Of a stretch of 64,000 nt of DNA, positions 43,714 to 51,971 are shown in pieces (the first letter of the stretch is position 1; every line of letters starts with the position of its first letter). Position numbers and translations under genes: made by a program. The stretch lies in NCBI RefSeq assembly GCF_014844075.1, contig NZ_CP062165.1, forward strand, positions 2,852,001 through 2,916,000. Direction: 5' to 3'. Below the pieces are notes generated by a model. That model was not told where the DNA came from and searched no databases. It saw only the letters and a program-made list of their open reading frames with translations. Source of the DNA: Paenibacillus sp. JNUCC-31 (GTDB taxonomy: Bacteria > Bacillota > Bacilli > Paenibacillales > Paenibacillaceae).

Positions 43714-44846
43714 AAGTCATTCTGGTGGATGATGAGAAGGCCATGCATCTCATTATGAAAAAAATGCTGGCCAAGATCGAGAAGGTCCAGATTGTGGGCG
43801 CATTTCTGGATACTACGGCCGCAACAGCATACTTGGCCGATCATGAGGTAGACTTGATTTTTGTAGATATTAACATGCCCAGGGAAAGCGGGCTCGAATT
43901 TGCTGAAGGGCTGCGAAAGCTGGGCAAACAGACGCGAATCGTCTTTATAACCTCCCACAAGGAATATGCCTTATCCGCTTTTGATGTCTTCGCTTTTGAC
44001 TACATGGTTAAACCTGTGGATCAAAATAGACTTCAACAGACTGTTCATCGGGCACTTGAGGAATGGCGTAAAAGCCCGGTAGCTGAGACCACGAAAGTCT
44101 CACAGGCTCAATCTGTCGAATTCAATGGGCTGGGGAGAATTGAGATTCAGAGTCCCAAAGGAATCAAAACGAAATGGAAATCCAGCAAAAGTGCAGAACT
44201 GTTCGCATATCTGCTCATTCATAAAGGCCGGCTTGTGTCCAGAGCACGTCTAATTGAAAATATTTTTGGGGGCATGCCACAGAAAAATGCGGAAGTCTAT
44301 CTCAATACGACGGTCTATCAACTGCGTAAACTGCTGGATGCGTACGGATTGAAACAAGTACTTCACACAGACAACAACCATTACGCCCTGAATTTGACGG
44401 ATATCACAGTAGATTTTCTTCGTTTTGAAGAGGGTTGCAAGATGCTTTCTGTCATTCAATCCGAGGAAGACATTGAGCAGGCGCGGACACTGGAGCAATT
44501 ATATGTGGGCGATTTATTCGGGGATAATGTCTATACCTGGGCCTGGAGCGAAATCGAGCGTTTATCAATCGTGTATACCTCGTTAACCCGTCGATTATGT
44601 CTGGCCCTGATGAGAGTACGCGACATCAGCTCAGCCACCCTTTTGCTCAAGAAGCTGCTGTCTCGTAACGAACTAGACGAGGAATCATTAATGCTGCTCT
44701 TGCAGGCGTTAACTACACAGAAGAACAAAGAGGCGCTGATCGAGCAATACGCACATTTTACGAGTCAGTTGCTTCGGGAAATCGGTACAGGCCCTTCTCC
44801 CGAAGCATCCGCTCTATACGCAAAGCTGCTGTCTGAACTGGAATAG
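43710..44846 (+). CDS. Response regulator with SARP-like DNA-binding and BTAD domains
   Basis: Partner of the upstream 7TM kinase, 378 residues. Seen: receiver domain with acidic pocket VDDEK near residue 6 and phospho-acceptor D53 in FVDINMP, linker, an OmpR-like winged helix (about 140-230) with SKSAELFAYLLIHKG, and a C-terminal helical bacterial transcriptional activator domain (BTAD, about 235-378) with LYVGDLFGDNVYTWA. This makes-up is known for SARP-type regulators. The gene overlaps the kinase by 4 nt. Targets are not evident from neighbours. Confidence 0.88.
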   Translation: MKVILVDDEKAMHLIMKKMLAKIEKVQIVGAFLDTTAATAYLADHEVDLIFVDINMPRESGLEFAEGLRKLGKQTRIVFITSHKEYALSAFDVFAFDYMVKPVDQNRLQQTVHRALEEWRKSPVAETTKVSQAQSVEFNGLGRIEIQSPKGIKTKWKSSKSAELFAYLLIHKGRLVSRARLIENIFGGMPQKNAEVYLNTTVYQLRKLLDAYGLKQVLHTDNNHYALNLTDITVDFLRFEEGCKMLSVIQSEEDIEQARTLEQLYVGDLFGDNVYTWAWSEIERLSIVYTSLTRRLCLALMRVRDISSATLLLKKLLSRNELDEESLMLLLQALTTQKNKEALIEQYAHFTSQLLREIGTGPSPEASALYAKLLSELE

Positions 44847-44882
44847 ATATGGGACCATCGGTACGAACTATAACATAAAGAA

Positions 44883-44934
44883 GCTCCCTTCAAGTCATCA
44901 GGTTGATCTTTAAGCCTGACGACTTGAAGGGAGC
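44883..44934. terminator. Long stem-loop between the response regulator and uxaC
   Basis: GCTCCCTTCAAGTCATCAGG pairs with CCTGACGACTTGAAGGGAGC, 19 of 20 bases. The exit on the minus strand (TTCTTT) is T-rich. It lies between converging genes and likely ends both. Confidence 0.8.
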
Positions 44935-44995
44935 ATTTGGTTTACTCGAAAGAGACAGGTGATCTGAATCGAGGAAACATTTAAATTTTACCGGA

Positions 44996-46438
44996 TCAGG
45001 ATTGCGAAGCAGAGACCGTCTTCAGTGTGGATGCAAAAGGGAAATACGCCTTCGCATTGTTGTAGGCGATGCCTTGAACGATCTGTCCAAGCATTTCCAT
45101 ATCATGCGGTACCTCACCCTGTTCGGCCCATTCACCGATGAGATTGCAGACCAGGCGGCGGAAATACTCATGTCTTGTGTACGAGAGGAAACTGCGGGAA
45201 TCGGTCAGCATGCCGACAAAACGGCTGATCAGACCAACATTCGCCAGCGCCTTCATTTGAGCGAGCATGCCGTCCTTTGTATCGTTGAACCACCAGGCTG
45301 CACCCAACTGGATTTTGCCTGGAATACCGCCGCCCTGGAAGCTGCCGATAATCGCAGCGAGCACTTCATTATCCCGAGGATTCAGGGAATACAGTATCGT
45401 TTTGGGCAACGCCTGCTCCTGCTCCAATGCGTCCAGCAGTCCAATCACCGCAGAAGAAAGCGGCGTATCATTTACGGAATCATAACCGGTATCCGGACCA
45501 AGCTGTGCGAACATCCGGCTGTTATTGTTGCGGGCAGCATTAATATGGAACTGCATCACCCAGCCGCGATCTGCGTACAGTTTGCCGAGGAAAGTCAATG
45601 TTACCGTCTTGTACTTGTCCTCTTCCTCACGGCTAACCTTCTGCCCTGCGAGAGCCTTGGCAAATATAGCTCCTGCTTCCTCCCGTGTAGCCACACCGAA
45701 AGGTACATAATCCAGTGCATGATCCGATACTCTGCCACCTACGGAATGGAAGAACTCCACCCGGGATTCTAGGGCAGCAAGGAATGAGTCATAATCAGAA
45801 ATCGCCGTTCCGGCTGCCTGGGACAGCTTGCCTACCCATTCCGAGAAAGTATCGCGGTTCAATTCCAGCCCTTTATCCGGACGGAATGAAGGCAGCACAG
45901 CGGTATTGAATCCTTCCATCTCCTGAATCTTCAGGTGATATTCCAGGGAATCACATGGATCATCGGTTGTGCATACCACGGTGACATTGGATTTGGTAAT
46001 CAGATCACGCGCACCGAAACCTTCACTGTTCAGTTTGGCATTTACCTTTTCCCAGATGGCCGGGGCACTCGTCTCATTCAATACTTCATAGACACCGAAA
46101 TAACGCTGCAATTCCAGATGAGACCATGCATACAGCGGATTACCAATCATCATCGGCACGGTTTTGGCATAAGCGAGGAAACGATCGTAATCAGTTACGC
46201 CTTCTCCACCCGTAATATACCGCTCCTCAATTCCGTTTGCGCGCATGAGCCGCCACTTGTAGTGATCACCGTATAACCAGGCCTCCGTAATATTGCTAAA
46301 GGCTTTATTCTCGTAGATCTCCTGTGGACTGAGGTGGCAGTGATAGTCCATAATCGGCATGTCCTTTGCATAGTCCTCATATAACTTGATCGCCGTTTCA
46401 TTGTGCAACAGAAATTGTTCATCCAGAAAAGACTTCAT
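44996..46438 (-). CDS. uxaC: Glucuronate isomerase (uronate isomerase)
   Basis: Interconverts D-glucuronate and D-fructuronate, or D-galacturonate and D-tagaturonate, in the cytosol; first step of hexuronate breakdown. 480 residues from ATG at 46438 (E. coli enzyme about 470). Seen: the family start FLDEQFLLHNETA, metal-binding MDYHCHLSP near residue 30, VCTTDDPCDSLEYH near 164, and VMQFHINAARNNN near 300. A GTG three codons earlier is possible. No other hexuronate gene is adjacent. The dyad TGATAGCGTTATCA lies upstream, so carbon control by CcpA or a LacI-type regulator is likely. Confidence 0.95.
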   Translation of the reverse strand: MKSFLDEQFLLHNETAIKLYEDYAKDMPIMDYHCHLSPQEIYENKAFSNITEAWLYGDHYKWRLMRANGIEERYITGGEGVTDYDRFLAYAKTVPMMIGNPLYAWSHLELQRYFGVYEVLNETSAPAIWEKVNAKLNSEGFGARDLITKSNVTVVCTTDDPCDSLEYHLKIQEMEGFNTAVLPSFRPDKGLELNRDTFSEWVGKLSQAAGTAISDYDSFLAALESRVEFFHSVGGRVSDHALDYVPFGVATREEAGAIFAKALAGQKVSREEEDKYKTVTLTFLGKLYADRGWVMQFHINAARNNNSRMFAQLGPDTGYDSVNDTPLSSAVIGLLDALEQEQALPKTILYSLNPRDNEVLAAIIGSFQGGGIPGKIQLGAAWWFNDTKDGMLAQMKALANVGLISRFVGMLTDSRSFLSYTRHEYFRRLVCNLIGEWAEQGEVPHDMEMLGQIVQGIAYNNAKAYFPFASTLKTVSASQS

Positions 46439-46534
46439 TCGCCTCACACGCTCCCTTTAGGTGAGTTTACGTTCATATGGGTTCACTTCCCAATCTTTAC
46501 GCTACACTGTTTGCCCACAAAGTTCAATATAAAA

Positions 46535-46548
46535 TGATAGCGTTATCA
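46535..46548. promoter_or_regulatory. cre-like or LacI-type operator upstream of uxaC
   Basis: TGATAGCGTTATCA matches the cre consensus TGWAANCGNTNWCA at 13 of 14 positions and is nearly symmetric. It is 97 bp upstream of uxaC on one side and 96 bp upstream of the MBL-fold gene on the other. Confidence 0.6.
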
Positions 46549-46643
46549 AAAAAGGTTGCTTTAGGCATATTTCCTGGAACAAGGTATACTGAATTTAATC
46601 GCACTGATACTGATCTGAAGATTGATAGAAGGAGATGGAATGG

Positions 46644-47390
46644 ATGAAAATAACATTTCTTGGTACAGGAGACATGTTCAGCGTGGAGCAATACCACAAC
46701 AGTATGCTGGCCGAATTCGGCGACACCCATCTGGTTATTGATTTTCCTGAATCCAATGCAAAAGCATTAAAGGAATATGGCTTTTCTATGACGGAAATCC
46801 ACAATGTGTTTATTACCCATCTGCATGAAGATCATATTAACGGAGTACAGATGCTCGGATATTATTCACAGATTGTGGGCAATCGTAAGCCACGTCTTTT
46901 TATCCACGAAGAGTTGATTGATCCGTTATGGAATATTTTATCTCCAGGCATGCGCTATACCACAGATGGGGAGCGCACGATGAGCGACTATTACGATATC
47001 GTACCTTTACCGGATGGAGGCACATTTGAACTGGGGGGCGTGACGTTTGAAACTTTTCGAACACAGCATGTGCCGGGCATGGTCAGCAATGGCCTTCTTG
47101 CAAAACCCTACTTCTACTATAGTGCGGACAGCACACTGGATCAGGAACGGGTGGAACAGAATGCCGCTGACGTGCAGCTCATTTTCCATGAATGTCATAT
47201 GCATGATCTGGTGATCAAATCCCATACTTCATTGAAGGATCTGCAGCAGCTGCCTGCCGAAGTGAGACAGAAAACCGTGCTGATGCACTATCACGATGAA
47301 TACGCGGATGCTGACAAACGGACACAGTTCAACCAAGAGCATGATCTGCAAATGGTGGGCACGCTGGAATCGTTTGAACTGGATGTGTAA
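46644..47390 (+). CDS. MBL-fold metallo-hydrolase
   Basis: Soluble hydrolase of 248 residues with a metallo-beta-lactamase fold. Seen: start ITFLGTGD, metal motif THLHEDH near residue 59 (HXHXDH), then FRTQHVP with another metal-ligand histidine, and MHYHDE near the end. The layout recalls RNase Z/PhnP-like small hydrolases but the substrate cannot be told. GGAG at 9 nt selects the ATG at 46644; an ATG three codons earlier directly abuts the GGAG. Divergent from uxaC. Confidence 0.8.
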   Translation: MKITFLGTGDMFSVEQYHNSMLAEFGDTHLVIDFPESNAKALKEYGFSMTEIHNVFITHLHEDHINGVQMLGYYSQIVGNRKPRLFIHEELIDPLWNILSPGMRYTTDGERTMSDYYDIVPLPDGGTFELGGVTFETFRTQHVPGMVSNGLLAKPYFYYSADSTLDQERVEQNAADVQLIFHECHMHDLVIKSHTSLKDLQQLPAEVRQKTVLMHYHDEYADADKRTQFNQEHDLQMVGTLESFELDV

Positions 47391-47516
47391 GTAAGTCAGT
47401 TAATTTAACGAAATATGGGGAACCGTTCCTAAAAACGAAGTTAACCCAAAGAGGGTATCTTCGAAGCCTGATTCCATGGCAACGAGACACCCTCTTTGCT
47501 TACTGTTATATCTAAA

Positions 47517-48989
47517 TTATTCTCCCTGCTCACCCTGATCCGGGAGAGCCCATACGGAGACGCCCCCGCCACATACATGGAAGGTGGCCCAGCCGTCTTT
47601 CCCAATGGTAATGCTATCCTCACAGCTATGCGTCAGATCGGTCCAGACTTCGCCAGCACGGTGCTCGCCAACAAACATTCGTTTCTCGCCATCTTCTCCG
47701 TTCGAGATCACAACCGCACAGCCAGAGCCTTCGATTTCCTCCACGCCGCGGCGCACCCAGCCAATGGTATTCGGATGATCGAAGTAGTCCTCCTGCTCCC
47801 CGTATGCCTTATGACAGCGAGTTGACAATAGAATGTCCAGAATCTCCTTTTTGCCATCTACAGGCTCGGGTCCACCTATACCGTAATAATCTCCATAAAA
47901 GACAACAGGATATCCGTCACGGCGCAGCAGCGTCAGTGCATACGCACTGGGCTTGAACCAGTCCGCAACCCAGGATTCCAGTGCTTCATGCGGCTGGGAG
48001 TCATGGTTGTCGACGAATGTTACGGCATGGGTAGGATGGGTCTGTACCAGCGTATCCTCGAAAATTTTCGAAAGGTCAAAATTTCTGCCCGCCAGCGAGG
48101 CCTCATGCAGCTTGTAATGCAAGGACACATCAAACAGATCAATCTGATAGTCTACGGTGTCCAAAAATTCACGACACGCATCCAGGTTGGAGTTCCAGAA
48201 CTCACCTACGATGTAGAAATCCTGACCGCGTTTGCGGATCATCTCAGCTGCGAATTCCTTGATGAATTCGTGGTTGATATGCTTGATCGCATCCAGTCGG
48301 AAACCGCTGCATTGCAGCGTATCGATGAGCCATTTTCCCCATTGCAGCATTTCCTTTCGGACATCCGGGTGATTGTAATCAATATTGGCGAACATCAGGT
48401 AATCATAGTTGCCGAACTCATCGTCGACATTCTGATTCCAGTTCTTGTTCTCTCCTGCAATGCGGAACACACCGCTTCGTTCTTCTTTGGCATCAAAGTC
48501 GGTGCCGTTGAAATGTTCGGCGTTCCATTTGAAAGAGGAGTATTGATCCCCGCGACCCGGAAATGTGAATTTGGTCCAGCCCTCAATCTCGAACGGTTTG
48601 GAGATTTCCTTCAACCGATCATTGGGATCGACCTCAATCACCTTGAAGACTTCGGTCTCATCCGCACCTGCCTTATGATTCATTACCAGATCCACATAGA
48701 CGGAAATGCCATTCTTCTGGCACTCGGCAATTGCCTCGACCAGTTCCTGTTTGGTGCCATATTTAGTGCGCACGCTGCCCTTCTGGTCAAATTCGCCCAG
48801 ATCGTACAGGTCATATACGCCGTAACCAGTATCCTCAGCAGATATGGCTTTCGTCACCGGAGGCACCCACACGGAGTCGATACCTTTGGCTTTCAGCTCT
48901 GGCGCCATTTCGGCCAATCGCTTCCAGTGGTTTCCGTCTGCGGCCAGGTGCCATTCAAAAAACTGCATCATCGTATGATTTCTCTTCAT
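47517..48989 (-). CDS. Cytoplasmic alpha-amylase, GH13
   Basis: Hydrolyses alpha-1,4-glucans inside the cell, no signal peptide. 490 residues. Seen: start HTMMQFFEWHLAADG, calcium/substrate region VYVDLVMNHKAGAD, catalytic nucleophile D233 in GFRLDAIKH, acid/base E263 in VGEFW, and D330 in VDNHDSQ, then a C-terminal beta domain ending near GGGVSVWALP. Close in layout to AmyS of E. coli and B. licheniformis liquefying amylase, the latter secreted. A longer frame exists but GGAGGT precedes the ATG at 48989. It would use glycogen or imported maltodextrin. Confidence 0.93.
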   Translation of the reverse strand: MKRNHTMMQFFEWHLAADGNHWKRLAEMAPELKAKGIDSVWVPPVTKAISAEDTGYGVYDLYDLGEFDQKGSVRTKYGTKQELVEAIAECQKNGISVYVDLVMNHKAGADETEVFKVIEVDPNDRLKEISKPFEIEGWTKFTFPGRGDQYSSFKWNAEHFNGTDFDAKEERSGVFRIAGENKNWNQNVDDEFGNYDYLMFANIDYNHPDVRKEMLQWGKWLIDTLQCSGFRLDAIKHINHEFIKEFAAEMIRKRGQDFYIVGEFWNSNLDACREFLDTVDYQIDLFDVSLHYKLHEASLAGRNFDLSKIFEDTLVQTHPTHAVTFVDNHDSQPHEALESWVADWFKPSAYALTLLRRDGYPVVFYGDYYGIGGPEPVDGKKEILDILLSTRCHKAYGEQEDYFDHPNTIGWVRRGVEEIEGSGCAVVISNGEDGEKRMFVGEHRAGEVWTDLTHSCEDSITIGKDGWATFHVCGGGVSVWALPDQGEQGE

Positions 48990-49181
48990 TCCCAACCGAC
49001 CTCCTTGATTGCTTTCGAAGCGGACCACGGTACGGATGTATATCGTCCTTGTTCGTTCGTATGCTATCCAAGTAATACCCTTTTCGGCCTATCCTTCAAT
49101 CATACTGAGAAAGAAAACTGAAAAAACCTGCTATCGTTCTTTACATGACAGAATGTGTAGTTCAATTCCATATCATTATCA

Positions 49182-51503
49182 TTATTGGGGCAAAATTCGT
49201 GTGTAGTCCTGCCATTCTTCGGGCAGCAATGAACGATACGGTTCCTGGGTGAATCGATCGTCAACCAGCACCAGCACACCTCTGTCCTCTTCCGTACGTA
49301 TCAGCCTGCCACCTGCCTGCAATACCTTGTTCATGCCGGGGAATACATAAGCATAATTAAATCCATTGCGCCCTGTCCGACTATAATAATCACGGAGTAC
49401 GTTGTTCTCCAGACCAATCTGGGGAAGTCCCGCCCCAACCACCACAACACCGTTCAGACGATCACCCGGCAGATCCACACCTTCCGAAAATACACCGCCC
49501 ATAACGGCAAATACCAATCGTGTTCGTTCCGGATGTGGCTGGAACGCGTCCAGAAACGCCTCCCGTTCCTCTTCACTCATGCCCTGCTCCTGCATCACGA
49601 CTTCTGCCTCGCCAGGCTGTTCCATATACGTCCCGTGTACTTCGCGCATATACGGATAAGAAGGGAAAAAGACGAGCAGGTTGCTATGGGGCCACTCGGC
49701 AACCAACTGGCGCAGCATATTGGCAATGGGCTGCCTCGAAGCTTCACGATCCCGATAGCGAATCGATAATGGCAGCAATCTCACATCAAGCTGTTCCCGC
49801 TGGAACGGCGAAGGGATACGTAAGGTATAATCCTCTTCCTCCGCACCTAGCATATCCCGGTAATAGCCGAGTGGTGACAATGTCGCAGAGAAATGAATCG
49901 TGGAACGGAATCCTTTGGCCGTCTGGCGCAGCAGCACGGATGGATCAAGGCAGAACAGCTTCACTCGTACTTCACTTCGCACACATTCTGCATAGGTAAT
50001 GAAGCGTTCATCGTACAGCTTGGCAATGCGCAAGAAATTCTGTGCGGTGAAATAAGCATCCAGCAGCAATTCATCCGTCTCGGCATTACCCGAACCCCCT
50101 TCTACAAGGCATTGCTCTGCAACCATGACAAAAGGCTCCAGCAGTTCAATCAGTTCCTCGGGTGCTTCCTGCTGCAATATTTTTCCTTCATCTCCACCGT
50201 TCTTGCGAAGCGTGATCAGGTATTTGTCGATGGCACCCGTACGATCAGCGATGGCTTTGGCGGCGGGCACACGGTTGCCCAGCGGTTGGAACTCCCTTTT
50301 GACATCCAGAAAGACCGCCTTCTCCAGCTCAGCCGAAAACATCATTCGGCCCCGATCAACCAGATTATGTGCCTCATCGACCAGTAAAACCGTCTTGCGT
50401 TTCTGCTCCTCCAGCATGCGTTTGAGAGAGATACGCGGGTCGAAAATATAGTTATAATCGCAGATCACTGCATCCGCTGCATACGCAGCATCCAGTGAAA
50501 ATTCAAATGGACATACCCGATGCTTGCGTGCGTACTGTTCAATAACCGGGCGTGTCATTAACGTCTCATGTTCCAGCATATCCAGCACGGCCCCATTAAT
50601 ACGGTCATAATACCCTTCACACATGCCACATTGTCCCGTATCACAGGCTTCTTCTTCCTTAAAACAGATCTTGTCCTTCGCGGTCAGACTGACCACATGC
50701 ATCTTCAATCCTTCCGCCTGCATCCGGGCAAAAGCCTCTTCTGCCGCAACACGCGTCGTCGTTCTTGCGGTCAGATAGAACAATCGCTTGGCTTCCCCTT
50801 CACCAATGGCCTTGACCGTGGGAAACAGTACGGACATCGTTTTGCCAATACCCGTTGGCGCCTTCGCCATCAGTCCCTGCCCCTCACGAATCGTCTTGTA
50901 TACCGCTCCTGCCAGCTTGCGCTGTCCCTCTCTATATTTGCGAAAAGGAAAGGGCAGCTCTCGAACGCTTCTATCTCGCTTCTCTTCATAGGCCACGATC
51001 ATCTCTGCATATGGCGCATAGCCAGCCAACAGCTCTGCCGCAAACTGTTCAAGCTCCTGCCGTTCCAGCATCCGACGAAACCGTCTTTCTTCATTACTCA
51101 CGGTGTGCACGTATGTAAGCTGTACCTGCATACGGGGTTCATCATGCTGAACAGCATACATATAGGCATACATCATAGCCTGCGCCCAGTGTACAGGGGC
51201 CCCATCGCCCAGATCGTCCAGGTTTCCCGCAGTTGATTTGATCTCATCCACCGTCAGCTGGCCATCCAGACGAATCAACCCGTCGCATCGGCCCTCCACC
51301 ACGTAGGTTAAGTCGCCATGTTGCAGCTCCACTTCGAGAACCACTTCTTTTAGATCCTCTTCTGTGTAATCTTTCTGCACCCGCTGGTGTATTCGGGTTC
51401 CCTCCTGCATCGATGCATTCGTACGAAACCCTGGACGTATGCTGCCGCTGCGGTACACATATTCCACCAAAGGCCTGACTGATATTCGAATTGCGGTTGT
51501 CAT
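49182..51503 (-). CDS. RecB/Cas4-like nuclease fused to an XPD/DinG-type helicase
   Basis: DNA helicase of 773 residues with a nuclease-like N-terminus. Seen: PD-(D/E)XK motifs of the RecB/Cas4 type in order, H39 in EGTRIHQ, D74 in GRCDGL, E87 and K89 in DEIKST, and QAMMY near 108-112; no Cas4 cysteine cluster. Then superfamily-2 motifs: Walker A APTGIGKT near 217, four cysteines (about 279-330) for an iron-sulfur cluster as in XPD/DinG, DEAH box near 377 and C-terminal GRLIRTEEDRG. Family COG1199. Role in repair or replication restart inferred. Single gene with ATG 51503, downstream of no obvious partner. Confidence 0.88.
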   Translation of the reverse strand: MTTAIRISVRPLVEYVYRSGSIRPGFRTNASMQEGTRIHQRVQKDYTEEDLKEVVLEVELQHGDLTYVVEGRCDGLIRLDGQLTVDEIKSTAGNLDDLGDGAPVHWAQAMMYAYMYAVQHDEPRMQVQLTYVHTVSNEERRFRRMLERQELEQFAAELLAGYAPYAEMIVAYEEKRDRSVRELPFPFRKYREGQRKLAGAVYKTIREGQGLMAKAPTGIGKTMSVLFPTVKAIGEGEAKRLFYLTARTTTRVAAEEAFARMQAEGLKMHVVSLTAKDKICFKEEEACDTGQCGMCEGYYDRINGAVLDMLEHETLMTRPVIEQYARKHRVCPFEFSLDAAYAADAVICDYNYIFDPRISLKRMLEEQKRKTVLLVDEAHNLVDRGRMMFSAELEKAVFLDVKREFQPLGNRVPAAKAIADRTGAIDKYLITLRKNGGDEGKILQQEAPEELIELLEPFVMVAEQCLVEGGSGNAETDELLLDAYFTAQNFLRIAKLYDERFITYAECVRSEVRVKLFCLDPSVLLRQTAKGFRSTIHFSATLSPLGYYRDMLGAEEEDYTLRIPSPFQREQLDVRLLPLSIRYRDREASRQPIANMLRQLVAEWPHSNLLVFFPSYPYMREVHGTYMEQPGEAEVVMQEQGMSEEEREAFLDAFQPHPERTRLVFAVMGGVFSEGVDLPGDRLNGVVVVGAGLPQIGLENNVLRDYYSRTGRNGFNYAYVFPGMNKVLQAGGRLIRTEEDRGVLVLVDDRFTQEPYRSLLPEEWQDYTRILPQ

Positions 51504-51971
51504 GCGATCACCCGTTCTGATTGTAGTCTTTATACTTTATCACGAAAAGTAGTGCTCAAACCAGCCAATCAGCAGATTGGACTCCCCCCACCGCAACCGC
51601 AGCACGAGTGAGGGGCTGACAGCACAGAAGCCTGCCATGTTCCCAAGACCGTCTTTCATCACCGCATTCACTATTGAATAATCCAAAGGGAAACTTTGGC
51701 TTTTAATTGGGTATATAATTTACAGGATATCATGCTGCACGTTGGGCAAGCATCATTAAACTTTCAATTAACAGCCCTTTCCGCCTCTTCTTCCATTGGA
51801 AGGGGTTGTTTGCATATTCGAGATTATGAATGGCCCCATGCTCTGCTCTCTGTTCTTAGTATTCCTAAACAGGCGAGCCGGTTATGAAGTTGGGTACTTT
51901 TTGACACAACATGCCATGAGATAGCATAATACTTGTTAAATGAAACTTCGGAAAGGAAGGAAGGCGGTAAC
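51504..51971. other. 468-bp intergenic region before ltaS
   Basis: No credible gene. It holds a 6-bp-arm hairpin CCAAAG...CTTTGG (51683-51699) and the ltaS promoter at 51901-51930. The rest shows no repeat or structure I can name. Confidence 0.5.
51901..51930 (+). promoter_or_regulatory. Predicted SigA promoter of the LTA synthase gene
   Basis: -35 TTGACA (51901-51906) and -10 CATAAT (51925-51930) are 18 bp apart, giving a short leader before the TTG start at 51972. Confidence 0.7.

Noticed and set aside
49130..49181. Remnant of the dispersed repeat (GACAGAA...GTGTAGTTCAAT)
   Set aside because: Only short scattered matches to the end of the element; chance cannot be excluded.
49182..51503. 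Cas4 protein of a CRISPR system
   Set aside because: Lacks the Cas4 C-terminal cysteines and is fused to a helicase with no CRISPR genes nearby.
51696..51887. 63-codon ORF upstream of ltaS
   Set aside because: No ribosome site, no recognisable sequence, weak codon pattern.
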